A DNA stretch of 64,000 nucleotides from Cryptomeria japonica (taxonomy: Eukaryota > Streptophyta > Pinopsida > Cupressales > Cupressaceae): assembly GCF_030272615.1 (NCBI RefSeq), contig NC_081405.1:576089752-576153751 (forward strand), in the 5' to 3' direction. The position numbers and the translations under genes were made by a program. Within the stretch, counting starts at the first letter, position 1, and each line of letters opens with the position of its first letter. The notes below the pieces were generated by a model. That model made no database searches, had not been told where the DNA came from, and saw only the letters and a program-made list of their open reading frames with translations. Of this stretch, positions 12,310 to 23,125 are shown one piece after another.

Positions 12310-12839
12310 GATAAACAAAGAATTTTGAAAAATAACTTTGCTACACAATCCTTTGGTTGCTGAAATATCACTTTGTGTTCTACACTTCATCAACAGATGT
12401 TTGGTTCAGATTCTTCTTCAGGATTTTGATAAATTCTTTGAATCGCAATCCAAATCACTTTTCTTCGCCCTATGCTTGAAAACTTCTTCGCTCGTGAAAT
12501 GATAAGTGAAAAATGACTTTGAAAAATTATTTTAAACAAGTTCTTCACCTACCACAATAAATGCTCCACTATTAGGGCGTAAACCCTAATTTGCCTATTA
12601 CCATTTTCGGTCTTCTACCAACTAATAGATATCACACACCGACTGAGGTCTTTTATTGGTGTAAACCAAGGGTTCGAGATATTTCACCGTTTTCTCCCCC
12701 TAAGCTTTTTTGATGCTCAGTTTACCGGTTCAACGACTTCTACACTAGGTACAGAAACCGGTTCTACTTGAATCACTTCTTCTGGCTTCTTCTTCTAGGT
12801 TTTCTTCATATCTGCTTGAACAATTTCAACATCAATCAT
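12310..12839 (-). other. Spacer between gag and ORF2
   Basis: About 530 bases with no recognisable domain. On the minus strand it contains one more purine tract, GGGGGAGAAAAC (about 12690-12702), resembling the polypurine tract. That suggests a rearrangement, such as a deletion that removed pol and joined gag to a downstream region. A short frame just after the gag stop is Lys/Glu/Val-rich. Confidence 0.4.
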
Positions 12840-13394
12840 TCATTTCGGAGTGACCAGTATATCATCCGATATAATCTTTCTTGCTTTGCAGAATCTTGCT
12901 GTATGACCCAACTTGTTGCAGTGATAGCAAACCATTCCAGGTGCTCTCCAAGGTCCATTATTCATGTTTCCATTCTTCCTTCTCCATGTTACAATAGTGT
13001 GACCATGACCATGACAAATCCAACAGTTTTCTCTCCATAAAGTTGCCGCTTGATAGCCACCACTACCTAACTGATGACTATAGGTATTAAACTGGTTTGG
13101 GTTCCGGTTCTCAGAGGATTCAAGAAAAACTCCTTGACTCCTTTGAGGATACCTTCTAGTATTGTGCATGACAGACCTGCATTCAAATGCTCTATGCCCA
13201 AACTTGTTGTATGCATAACAATTACCATTGAATCTATTGGGTCTAGGCTTATCATTTAGAAAATAAGAAAAATTATTGTAAGCCTTACTTCTACATACAT
13301 TAGCAGTGTGTCCTTCCTTGAGACAATTAAAGCAAATAGGTTTAAACTTTTGCTTAACTTTATCCTTTGATGTCGGTTTTTTCTTTGATGCTCC
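12840..13394 (-). pseudogene. Gag-like protein, zinc-knuckle half (split by nested Copia)
   Basis: The C-terminal half of the element's gag-type gene, read from 13394 down to a stop at 12840 with no internal stop. It carries four CCHC zinc-knuckle units, which bind nucleic acid in gag proteins. The first (CFNCLKEGHTANVC) and fourth (CYHCNKLGHTARFC) are intact. The second has Tyr for its second Cys (CYAYNKFGH) and the third lacks its last Cys (CWICHGHGHTIVTW). The coding frame continues from the coiled-coil half at 21067-21673. When the five-base duplication GCTCC is counted once the codons match in phase, so this was one open gene of about 385 codons before the Copia landed. Confidence 0.8.
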
Positions 13395-14898
13395 TGATAG
13401 TTCTGATACTTAAAGATAAGTATATATGGCAACCTAATAAGATGAGAGGGGGGGGTATGAATCATACAAACTTAATCTTCCATAAAAAACATTAGATTCA
13501 ACCTCGGTAACATATACTTCAATAATATAACCCAAACTGCTAAACATGCAAACTCAAAAGCATATAAACATCATAACACCAAATTTAACGTGGAAACCCA
13601 AATAGGGAAAAACCACTATGGGATTTTGGACCCACTAAGAAATATACTCTTCTAGAGTATGCTCGGTAAAAAGAAAATCCTGTTAAAGATTACAAACACA
13701 TTGCTAGATGTGACACGGCTAAGGGATTTCCCTCAGATCTGTTACAATATTCACCTTGTTAGAAGTGACCTTGTTAAAGGATTTCAAACACTCAATTAGA
13801 ATGTCACCTTGCTAGAGGGTTTTACAAATAAGACTGTTAAGTCCACTTGGTTAAGATATTTTCTATCACTTCACAAAATAACAGTAATAAAAATCTATCT
13901 ATAACTTCACATCTAAAATGCTAAAGCAGATTCTTATTTGCTCAATACAATATAGACATAGAACTAATCTTGTCCATCTACTGGGCTCTATACTCTGTTA
14001 TTCAAAATAGATCTTCAAGCTTCTGTGCTCGGTAATCACTATGTAGCATCCCTATGCATACAATTTCCCACATCCATTGTTTATCAATAGCTCCCTATTT
14101 ATAAACAATTTGCCAACCACTTAATCTCCTTGATCACATTTCCCATGATCAATCATAGCCATCAGATCTTCAAACTTTGACCAGGTTCAATGTGTCCTTA
14201 GATCTGAAAACGTTTTACCCTGCCTTGGAACTTGCATATATTTATTAGAACTTGTGCTAGGGTATTGTGGTTCAATCTGAGCTGTAGATCTTCATGCCGA
14301 CTATCCTTTGCCATAGATTCTTTAACAAACTTCATTCATGACATACCAATCATTTAATCATAGCTAGCTCATTAGCTTCCTTCATTAAATAATGCTTTTA
14401 TTCATTCAATGCATTCTATTATTACTCGGTTGCAACTCGGTAAATACTAAACTTCACTTAGTAGACATTATGCCTTCATTAACAAATTGCGATAACCTTA
14501 GGGTTTACCGACTAGGTTCTTTGCTCGTTAACATAGTATAGTATTAAGCTTTCAATCAATAACATATGTAGGATATCAAAACAATCTAATCATCATGATC
14601 TCATCATTGTCTAACTGGTAATAGTTGCCCATTGAATAACTTATTTCACCCCTTATCCATCATATTCTTTCTATGTCTTTTTTCGACATCTTTTTAATCA
14701 TCAAATCATACTTCTAAAGATATGGCAACATCATACTGAATTAGAAAATTAATTTCTTGACATCAATGAAAATAATAATAATATTAAGACAGTAAACATC
14801 CTTAATCAGTTTTACCCATAATCATCAAAAACCTTCTCAATATCCTAATTGAAATGCCAACAATCTCTCCTTGTCTATTATAATGCCAAATGCCAACA
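13395..14898 (-). repeat. 3' LTR of the nested Copia
   Basis: Starts TGATAGTTCTGATACT on the plus strand and ends TGCCAACA, so in element sense it runs TGTTGGCA to CTATCA. It matches 19568-21066 throughout. A run of eight G lies near 13447. The paired GGAAACCC and GGGAAAAACC motifs near 13592-13615 are shared with the other Copia-type LTRs here. Confidence 0.93.
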
Positions 14899-15112
14899 AT
14901 CTCCCCCTTTGGCATTGATGGCAAAACCAATTGATTTGACCTAATTGATTCAAATTGTTGTGAGATTCTAAAATGCTAAAATGCTCTCCCCCTATTATCA
15001 GAATTCTCCCCCATAAATTAGTCTTCTCCTCTTCTTCAGTCTTCTCCTCTTCTCTTCTATCTTCTCCTCTTCTCTTCTGTCCTCTCCCCCTTTGACAACA
15101 ATGCCAAAAGGT
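14899..15112 (-). promoter_or_regulatory. Polypurine tract with iterated copies (nested Copia)
   Basis: On the minus strand the 3' LTR is preceded by CCAAAGGGGGAGAT (14899-14912), the plus-strand primer. More GGGGGAGA tracts recur at about 14981, 15006 and 15085; the last sits in a near copy of the whole context (CTCCCCCTTTGACAACAATG). Between them lies a tandem pyrimidine array on the plus strand (CTTCTCCTCTTCT repeated, 15022-15080). Confidence 0.75.
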
Positions 15113-15331
15113 AAAGAACTAAAATATAATTTTTCCTGTATGAAGTGATTTCCTGTTGTTATGTGTCAACTTAGTCCTGGTTAGAGCATTATATCTTCAA
15201 TTCTTGTTCCCTATATTGTTTCCTGTATTGTTTCCTGCACACCTTTAGAAAACATCCTAAAGTGTGTAAATCAGCATCAACTCCTAAAAGATATTCTGTA
15301 GTCATTGAATTGATGCTTTCACCGAACTTGG

Positions 15332-16156
15332 TCAGTGAGTAGAAGATAGGGGTAGGACCCCTAACTTACTTCTGAGATACTGAAAAGTGTCCCTTGGTAG
15401 TGGCTTGGTGAAGGTATCTTCTATTTGTTCCTTTGTGCTAACATACTCCAACACCACTTTCTTCACTTGAGCTTCTTCTCTAAGATAATGATATTTGATA
15501 GAGATGTGCTTTGTCTTAGAGTGCATAATATGATTATTTGAAATGTTAATGGCACTAGTATTATCACTAAATATAGTTAGTGGCTCGGTAACTTTCTCAT
15601 TTATACCTTCCAATAGTTGTTTGATCCATGCTATGTTGGTACAATTCAATGTTGTAGCAACGTATTTAGCTTCTGTTGTTGACTGTGAAACACATCCTTG
15701 TTTTTTGCTAAGCCAACTCACTAGTCTTTCTCCTAAAAATAAATCTCCTCCACTTGTGCTTTTTCTATCATCAATGTTGCCTGCCCAATCAGCATCAGTA
15801 TAAACTTTTAAATCAAAGTCATTTCTTTTCTGATATACTAAGCCATAATCCTTAGTGCCTTTTAAGTATTTGAAAATTCTCTTGATTACTGTCATGTGTG
15901 TTTCCTTAGGATCTACAAAGAATCTTGCAACTATACCTACTGCATGTGCTATGTCTGGCTTGCTGTGAACAACATATTGCAACTTTCTAGTCATGGATTG
16001 GTAAAGTGTCTCATCAACAGATGCAGATTCATCATTCTTTGATAGTTTACAGTTGGTAGTCATAGGAGTACTTACTAGTTTTGAATCTTCCATTCCAAAT
16101 TTCTTCAAGATTTCCTTTATGTACTTGGATTGAGTAATGAAAATCTCATCTTTCAT
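15332..16156 (-). pseudogene. Copia pol: RNase H and end of reverse transcriptase
   Basis: This reads as the reverse transcriptase connection (SKYIKEILKKFGMED) followed by the Copia RNase H. The catalytic acids are visible in YTDADWAGN (Asp), STTEAKYVA (Glu) and IFSDNTSAI (Asp), and the conserved KTKHISIKYHYLRE helix follows. It stops at 15332, a normal pol C-terminus for the family. The frame is the same as at 16166-16585, with one stop between them. RNase H degrades the RNA template during reverse transcription. Confidence 0.9.
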
Positions 16157-16165
16157 TTGTAGTAT

Positions 16166-16668
16166 CTATAAACCTATAAAATACTTTATCTCACCGATTA
16201 ATGACATCTCAAATTCTTTGCTCATTTCATTTCCAAAGTTCTTACATAGAGAGTCATTCCCACAAAATATAATATCATCAACAAATATTGCTGAGTTCAG
16301 TATTCCATTTTCATCATTCTTCATGTAAATATTGTTGTTTTCACTTGTTCTCATAAAACCAATCTTGATTAAATAAGAGTGCAATCTTTCATACCATGCT
16401 CTAGGTGCTTGTTTCAGACCATATAAAGCTTTGTTCAATTTACATACCTGATTTTTATTATTGTGTTTAGCAAATCCTTCAGGTTGTTCAATAAAAACTT
16501 CTTCTTCTAATATACCATTCAGAAATGCAGATTTGACATCCATTTGATATACCTTGAAATTCTTGTAAGCACCATATGCCAACAATGTTCTTACTCCTTC
16601 AAGTCTTGCTACAGGTGCAAAAGTCTCACCATAATCAATTCCTTCTTCTTCGATATAACCTTTGCAAA
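16166..16668 (-). pseudogene. Copia pol: reverse transcriptase
   Basis: The RT core has VYQMDVKSAFLNG, the family's first catalytic Asp, and LNKALYGLKQAPRAWY. The active-site box reads FVDDI instead of the usual YVDDM/I; Phe for Tyr occurs in some copies, and both Asp are kept. The upstream start of RT (about 16590-16668: VCKGYIEEEGIDYGETFAPV) is in a different frame from the integrase part, so a frameshift lies near 16670. A stop follows the IKYFIGL box at 16166. Confidence 0.88.
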
Positions 16669-17780
16669 CTAGTCTTTCTTTATTTCAAATGACCTCTCCT
16701 TTTCATTCAGCTTGTTTCTGAAAATCCATTTTGTACCGATTACATTTTTGTCCTTTGGTCTTGGGACCAGTGTCCATGTGTTATTCTTCTTGATTTGATT
16801 AATTTCTTCTATCATAGAATTTATCCAATCTTCACTGTTAAATGCCTCTTTCACTATTCTTGGTTCAAATTCAGATATCAGATATGCGTTCTGTCTCAGT
16901 TTGTTCCTTGTCATCACTGGATCATCCTTATCTCCTATAATCTGACTTGGTGCATGATGTCTTAAGACATATTTGGCTAATACAGGATCGGTAGGCTCTA
17001 TATGATCTTCTTCATCACTCGGTAACTGGATATTCTCTTCATTTCCTTTTGTAGTTTTCCTGGTAGGACTTGTCAGTTGAACATAGACAAATTCATCATA
17101 ATCTTCTGGTTCCTTGAAATTTCTTTCATCATTTCTTTTTGCAAATTCATCAATTTTCACATTTGCACTTTCTACTATTTTGTTAGATGATTTGATCAGA
17201 CATTTAAATGCTTTACTTCTAGAAGAATAACCAAGAAATGTTCCTTCTTCACTTTTTTGATCAAACTTGCCATTTCTATCATATTTGTGTACATAGCATC
17301 TACTTCCAAAGATTTTAAAATAACTTACATTAGGTTTCCTATCATACCAGATTTCATATGGTGTCTTCAAAGTACCTTTCTTCAGTTGTACTCGGTTCAA
17401 GGTGTAAACTACTGTGCTTATTGCTTCTCTCCAAAATGTTTGTGGCACTTTCTTTTCAATCATCAGGGTTCTGGCACAATCCACAATAGATCTCTTTCTT
17501 CTCTCAGCAATTCCATTTTGGTGTGGAGTTCTCAGTGTAGAGACTTGTCTTTTTATACCATGATCATTGCAGAATAAGTTGAACTCATCAGATGTGAACT
17601 CTCCTCCTCTATCTAATCTAAGACATTTCAATTGTCTTCTTGTTTCATTTTCAACTCTTGCCTTGTACCATTTAAACATTTGAAAAGCTTTTGATTTTTC
17701 TTTTAAAAACATTAGTGACATCATCCTTGAGTAATCATCCACAAATAATATGAAATATTTATCATCATAATAACTTTAAA
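16669..17780 (-). pseudogene. Copia pol: integrase
   Basis: A 357-codon open stretch holds the integrase core, with Asp in VDDYSR, Asp in LRLDRGGEF (Asn is more usual after the Asp) and Glu in NGIAERRKRSI. Then come the family's TFWREAISTVVYTLNR and GTFLGYSSRSKAFKC segments, an acidic linker and the start of the RT region (NSMIEEINQIKKNNTW). Integrase inserts the cDNA into host DNA. The start codon here is internal; translation would come from the gag-pol reading frame upstream. Confidence 0.9.
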
Positions 17781-18250
17781 CTTTCATGGGACCACAAAGA
17801 ACAGTGTGCACAAAATCTAAAATTCTGTTGTAGGTGTAGGACTTACTTGTAAATCTTGATCTTGTCATTTTACCCATCTGGCATCCTTGGCACATAGCAT
17901 TCTTAGGTTTTTCAAGACTCAGTAAACCTCTTACTCAGTGCTTCTTGCTTATTTTGTTCAGATTATCAAAATTTACATGACAAAACCTTTTATGCCATAA
18001 CCAAGTATCATCTATCTTTGCATACAGACATTTATTCCGAGTTGAGTCAAGGTGAAATGTGTTACCTTTTGTTTGTGTCTTGGTAGCAACTAACTTTCCA
18101 TGCTTGTCATGAACTTTGACAATTCCTTTCTAAAATTCTATCCGGTATACTGTATTGTTTAGCTGTGCTACACTCAACAAATTATATTTCAAACCTTCAA
18201 CCCAATAAACGTCATTGGATCTTGCATTGTCAAGAAGTGTTATGGATCCT
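17781..18250 (-). pseudogene. Copia pol: integrase zinc-binding (GAG-pre-integrase) region
   Basis: The minus-strand translation, interrupted by stops, contains the His pair in WLWHKRFCHVNFDNL and the Cys pair in AMCQGCQMGKMTR. These form the HHCC zinc site before the integrase core. A Leu-to-stop change follows KISKKH. It lies directly between protease and core, the normal place. Confidence 0.75.
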
Positions 18251-18454
18251 TTACCTCTTACCGGGACATGGTGCATCATTACCAAATCTTACATAGCCTC
18301 CATCATAGTCTTCTAACATAACAAACTTGTGTTTATCACCTGTCATCTGATGTGAGCATCCACTCTCTATGATCCAAGAATAATTAGTATTTATGTGAGA
18401 TATTAAGGCTTTTTCTTCATACCTTTCTTCATCTAATCCATCTTTGATAGCCAC
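18251..18454 (-). pseudogene. Copia protease with altered catalytic triad
   Basis: The frame contains WIIESGCSHQMTGDKHKF. In this family the segment normally reads I-I/L-D-S-G with the Asp as the catalytic aspartate. Here it is Glu, so the protease should be inactive or weak even if expressed. The flanking spacing to the integrase zinc region is normal. Confidence 0.8.
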
Positions 18455-19500
18455 ATAAACTACTTCCTCTATATCAGTTTCATCTGATTTATCATCATTG
18501 GATTCCTCATCGGCTATTAAGCATGACTTTCTATCTCTTCTTCTAAAGTCTCGGTGTCCTTTGTAATGATTATCTTTCTGTCTATCATCTCAGTAATCTC
18601 TCTTTTTAGTAGAATCTTTGTCAGGAAAGTTAGAAGTCATATGTTCTATCTTATCACAATTGAAACATTTCAAAGGTAGTTTTCCTTTATACTTACCTTT
18701 GCCTCTCGGTACCCTTCTGGCTAATAGTGCTTCAAACTCTTCTTGCTTTCTGATTTCCTCATACAGTTTGTGTACTCCCTCCATGTTCTTGCGAAATCTT
18801 TCACTTGCTCCACTGTGATCCCCTTTAGTGTACTTACTCATTCTATCATTGTAATCACCAGATTCACCAATATGAAAAGAACTAAATGCAGATTCAACTT
18901 TACTTACCGATGACCCACTGTTATCAAAGTTACTTAGCTAAAATGCATGTAGCATCTAAAGAAACTAGCATATTAGGTACAGACCTCAATTCATTGATTG
19001 CAGAGACTTAGATTGCATAAGCCGGTAGAAGGGTTCATAGCAACTTACTTGTTATATCCTTTTCTTCAATAGTTCCACCTACTCCTTTGATTTGATTGAC
19101 AATCTCCTTTAGTCTTGTATTGTACTGGGTTATGTTCTCACCTTCATTCATCCTCATAGATTCAAGTTGTCCTCTTAGACTATCCACTTTTGCTCTTTGA
19201 ACATGTTCATCTCCACCATACACAGATATGAGCTTGTCCCACATTGCCTTTGCATCATTGCAGCGTTCTAGATCATTAAACTTTGAATCGGTCAATGCAG
19301 ATGTTATTTCAATCATTGCTTGGAGATGTTCTTGCTTTGCCTTTATCTCTTCCATTGTCAATGGATAGGTGCTTGGTGTGATGAAATCATTCTCTAGATA
19401 ATGTACAGCATATTCTCCAACTCCTGATAGGTGCAGCTTCATCCTTTTTTACCATGTAGAGAAACTTGACTTGTTCAGCTTCGGTGCATCCCTCTTATAC
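18455..19500 (-). pseudogene. Copia gag
   Basis: From about 19442 the translation gives the gag core (the UBN2-type fold), with FNDLERCNDAKAMWDKLISV, the typical AW-L pattern, and ESMRMNEGENITQYNTRLKE. At 18590-18841 a basic region leads to one zinc knuckle, CFNCDKIEHMTSNF, whose last Cys is Phe and whose Gly is Glu. Stops and frameshifts separate the two parts (about 18842-19034) and the knuckle from the protease. The true N-terminus is upstream near the primer site but is frame-broken. Confidence 0.85.
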
Positions 19501-19552
19501 ATCTTTGGATCTTTTCCTCAAGTACCTTTAAACTTTTCCTTTTGAAGTCCAA

Positions 19553-19565
19553 AGCTCTGATACCA
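19553..19565 (-). promoter_or_regulatory. Primer-binding site, initiator Met tRNA
   Basis: On the minus strand, two bases after the 5' LTR, TGGTATCAGAGC is complementary to the 3' end of plant initiator methionine tRNA (12 matching bases, then T instead of C). Minus-strand DNA synthesis would start here. Confidence 0.92.
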
Positions 19566-19567
19566 AT

Positions 19568-21066
19568 TGATAGTTCTAATACTTAAAGATAAGTATAGAT
19601 GCCAAGCTAATAAGATGAGGGAGGGGGGTGAATCATACAAACTTCATCTTCCATAAAAATATCAGATTCAACCTCGGTAACATATACTTCAGTAATATAA
19701 CCAAAACTGTTAAACATGCAAACTCAAAAGCATATAAACATCATAACACTCATAAGACCAGATTTAACATCGAAACCCAAATAGGGAAAAACCACTGTGG
19801 GATTTCAGACCCACTAAGAAATATACTCTTCTAGAGTATGCTTGGTTAAAAGAAAATCCTATTAAAGATTACAAACACATTGCTAGATGTGACCCAGTTA
19901 AGGGATTTCCCTCAGATCATTTAGGATCTTCACCTTGTTAGAATTGACCTTGTCAAAGGATTTCAAACACTCAATCGAAATGTCACCTTGCTAGAGGGTT
20001 TTACAAATAAGACTATTTAGTCCACTCGATTAAGATATTTTCTATCACTTCACAAAATAATAGTAATAAAAATCTATCTGCAACTTCACATCTAAAATGC
20101 TAAAGAAGATTCTTATTTTCTTAATACAATATAGACATAGAACTAATCTTGTCCATCTGCTGGGCTCTATACTCTGTTATTCAAAATAGATCTTCAAGCT
20201 TCTGTGCTTGGTAATCACTATGTAGCATCCTTGTGCATACACTTGCCCACATCCATTGTTTATCAACAGTTCCCTATTTATAAATAATTCACCAACCACT
20301 TAATCTCCTTGATCACATTTCCCATTATCAATCATAGCTATCAGATCTTCAAACTTTGACCAGGTTCAATGTATCCTTAGATCTGATAACATTTTACCCC
20401 GCCTTTGAACTTGCATATATTTCTTGGAACTTGTGCTATGGTATTGCGGTTCAATCTAAGCTATAGATCTTCCTACTGATTATCCTTTGTCATAGATTCT
20501 TTAACAAACTTCATTCATGGCATACCAATCATTTAATCATAGCCAACTCATTAGCTTCCTTCATTAAATAATCCTTTTATTCATTCAATGCATTCTTTTA
20601 TTACTTGGTAAATACTAAACTTCACTTGGTAGACATTCTGCCATCATTAACCGATAGCAATAACCTTAGGGTTTACCGACTAGGTTCTTTGCTCGGTAAC
20701 ATAGTATAGTATTAACCTTTCAATCAATAACATATGTAGGATATCAAATCAATCTAATCATCATGATCTCATCATTGTCTAACTCGGTAATAGTTTCCCA
20801 TTGAATAACTTATTTCACACCTTATCCATCATATTCTTTCTGTGTCTTTTACTGACATCTTTATACTCATCAAATCATAATTCTCAAGATATGTCAACAT
20901 CATACTGAATTAGAAAATCAATTTCTTGACATTAATGACAAAATAATTATATTAAGACAGTAAACATCCTTAATCAGTTTTATCCATAATCATCAACAAC
21001 CTTCTCAATATCCTTATTGAAATGCCAACAATCTCTCCTTGTCTGTTATAATGCCAAATGCCAAAA
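19568..21066 (-). repeat. 5' LTR of the nested Copia
   Basis: Direct copy of 13395-14898. The last two bases on its outer side read AA where the other LTR has CA, a small change in the terminal dinucleotide. Its U3/R region would have driven transcription leftward. Confidence 0.93.
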
Positions 21067-21673
21067 GCTCCACTTTTTATTCCAGAGGTCTCACCTTCCT
21101 CATATTCAGAGAAACCAAGTCCATTGGTATTCTTTACCGGTTTAGCTAATTCAAGCTTTTGTTCTAGCTTGACAATGCGCTTATTGAATTTGGCAAGTAT
21201 TTCCTTTGACTTAGTGAGTTCTTTGGAAATGACAGCATTGGATTCCTTCAAGGTTGCATTCTCAGAGATAGCCATGTTTAGTTCACCTTGCACTTCTTTT
21301 TCCATTTTAGTTTCATCAAGACGAGCGGTTAGTGCAATGATCTCTTTCTTCAGCTTGGATATCTCATGATCTTTGTCTTTTACCAGATCTTCAGCTTTCC
21401 CCCGATTCTCAAGCTCTTGACACATTCTGATAGTTAGTCCTTCAAGTTCCCTTCTTAGGTTGGCATTGGACTCATTCATTTTTTCAACTTCTTGGACTAG
21501 GGCTTCCACTTCCACTTCATCAGAAGAACTGTTTTCAGTTAGCTCCATCAGTTTTTTAGCATGCTCTCTTCTTTTTTCTTGAGAGGCCTTATATTTGACA
21601 TTAAGTTCATCATAGGCTTGCTTAGTCTGAGTGAGCCGATGAGTAAGTTCCCTCATAGTGTATTCCCCCATAT
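21067..21673 (-). pseudogene. Gag-like protein, coiled-coil half
   Basis: Read leftward from MGEYTMRELTHRL (about 21673), the most sensible start just inside the primer site, about 202 codons are open up to the nested insertion at 21067. The sequence is one long charged coiled coil (for example LVQEVEKMNESNANLRREL and KEIIALTARLDETKMEKE) ending in GLGFSEYEEGETSG. That ending resembles the segment between the coil and the zinc knuckle in Copia gag proteins with long coils. The N-terminal UBN2-type gag domain is missing, so this is a reduced gag. The rest of the protein is encoded at 12840-13394. Confidence 0.75.
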
Positions 21674-21706
21674 CTCTTTCCAAGTGGTTAGACTTATAGA
21701 AAGGTT

Positions 21707-21719
21707 GGCTTTCATACCA
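21707..21719 (-). promoter_or_regulatory. Primer-binding site of the 15.2 kb element
   Basis: On the minus strand TGGTATGAAAGCC starts two bases after the 5' LTR. It matches the initiator Met primer site TGGTATCAGAGCC at 11 of 13 positions. It supports the minus orientation and the tie to Copia. Confidence 0.8.
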
Positions 21720-21721
21720 AT

Positions 21722-22920
21722 TGATGAATACTAAGAGGGGGGCTGAATTAGTATACCAAAAAATATTGCACTTAAACACTTTAACAGTCTATCAGTAAAT
21801 TGCTAAAATAGTTTAACAAACAAACCGATTAACACACATGCAAACCAAATAGAAAATAAGGCATTCACCCATAGAAGAATAATCACCATAACATAAGAGA
21901 TTTTGACATGGAAACCCAAGTGGGAAAAACCATGCTGAGATGAAACTCACAAGTAACTATCTGTAGAATAGTAACCAGACCGATTAAGATTATACAATGT
22001 TCTTTATCAGAACAGATCTTGTTAGGAATCTCAGTCTTTGTTAGGAGATAAGTCTAATTAAAGACTACCTTGTGAGAGGATTTCAGATCCACAGATGTGA
22101 ACCACCTTGTTAGAGGATTTACAAAGGCTTTTCTAGGCCTACCTGGTTAAGGGTTTTTGACTTGTCAAAGATGTTTGTAATCAACAAGTGAATGATCTAG
22201 CAAATGGCACAGTCTACTTGACTAGATCCATTATAACTCATAGCTAATGCTCTTCAGCATTACTTTAGTCTTCAGTAAATCCACACTCTACAGACTTGAT
22301 CTTCTCAATTAAGATCGCACATACAAGAGCTTAAACGACCACCAAAACCTAGCAGCTACTCACATACATACACATACAAAACCCTAGACATGATGTCCTA
22401 GAAAGGAATCTGATTTCATGTCGGTCCAATAGGATTACATTCCAAGTACCTAGGTTCATTGTATCTAGACACATTTGGTAACACGGCACAAAATCACCGT
22501 CAAAGTGTCGGTGGATGGTAACTCATCACAAAAATATATCAATTGGTAACTCATCATAGAGTATTACAAGTTTATACAACTTTTCCGATTACTGGTTGGT
22601 AACTCAAAGTAATACCGGTTTAATAGATTACCGATTGACAAAAATTAAAGACTGGAAAAAAGATAACTGCCACTTCTGGCTCCTTTGCTCCGCTCCACTT
22701 GAGATCGTTAAACCACTTGATCTCTCTATGCCGCTTGGGTCCTTATACCACTTGAGATCGGAAAACACTTTCTGCATAACATTAATAGTCTAAAGACTAC
22801 AACATGATACTAGTTTGGAACAATTACCAGTTGAGAATAACTCATACATTTACAAAGTGATCTCATAGAAAGTGTGTGTCCATCAATGACAATCACAACA
22901 TAATCATCAAAATGCCAACA
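21722..22920 (-). repeat. 5' LTR of the 15.2 kb element
   Basis: 1,199 bases matching 7704-8916. Four of the five ACCGGTT words present in U3 of the other LTR are altered here (see findings). It is followed on the right by the 5' part of the retroposon. Confidence 0.9.
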
Positions 22921-23125
22921 ATTTCCAAATAAACAACATGGATTTTTTCATTGATAGGAGAGAAAATATCACCTACCATGTCCTTAAACATACTATCAAT
23001 AGGTTGAATAGGGCTCTTAGAAGATAGAGGAGGGTATAGAGCTTTGGAATTTCCCACATCATCTCTTAGGCTTCTAGTAGAGATTGAGGGCATAATATTT
23101 GTCTTCAAACTCTTATTTGTTGTTA
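22921..23125 (-). mobile_element. 5' part of the ~1.1 kb retroposon
   Basis: On the minus strand an open frame starts near 23132 (MEITTNKSLKTN, then SISTRSLRDDV and PLSSKSPIQPIDS) and runs to the LTR at 22921. It continues in phase at 7703 when the five-base target duplication is counted once. The protein is not recognised. Its first codons overlap the end of the Gypsy sequence, so the true 5' end of the insertion is uncertain within about ten bases. Confidence 0.5.

Larger units (their letters stand above)
13395..21066 (-). mobile_element. Complete Ty1/Copia element nested in the gag gene
   Basis: LTRs of 1,504 bases (13395-14898) and 1,499 bases (19568-21066) bound the element. Identical five-base duplications GCTCC flank it at 13390-13394 and 21067-21071. 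On the minus strand the order is 5' LTR, initiator-Met primer site, gag, protease, integrase, reverse transcriptase, RNase H, polypurine tract and 3' LTR. Integrase before reverse transcriptase is the Copia order. Several frameshifts and stops make it inactive. By eye the first 190 LTR bases differ at roughly one in fifteen, less than the host element's LTRs, as expected for a later insertion. Confidence 0.95.
7704..22920 (-). mobile_element. 15.2 kb LTR element with gag-like gene and ORF2, no pol
   Basis: Two direct repeats of about 1.2 kb, 7704-8916 and 21722-22920, each begin TGATGAATAC and end CCAACA. The flanking five bases are ATTTA on the left and ATTTC on the right, a target duplication with one change. 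On the minus strand the order is 5' LTR, primer site, coiled-coil gag part, zinc-knuckle gag part, a long unknown reading frame, iterated purine tracts and 3' LTR. No reverse transcriptase, integrase or protease of its own is visible; the only pol inside belongs to the nested Copia. The LTR ends, primer site and purine tract resemble those of that Copia, so it is probably a non-autonomous relative that depends on Copia enzymes supplied in trans. By eye the first 145 LTR bases differ at roughly one position in ten. Confidence 0.88.

Noticed and set aside
17257-17577. 106-codon plus-strand frame
   Set aside because: It lies opposite the Copia integrase core and is a shadow.
21058-21369. 103-codon plus-strand frame
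   Set aside because: It lies opposite the coiled-coil gag half; Ser/Phe-rich complement of a charged coil.
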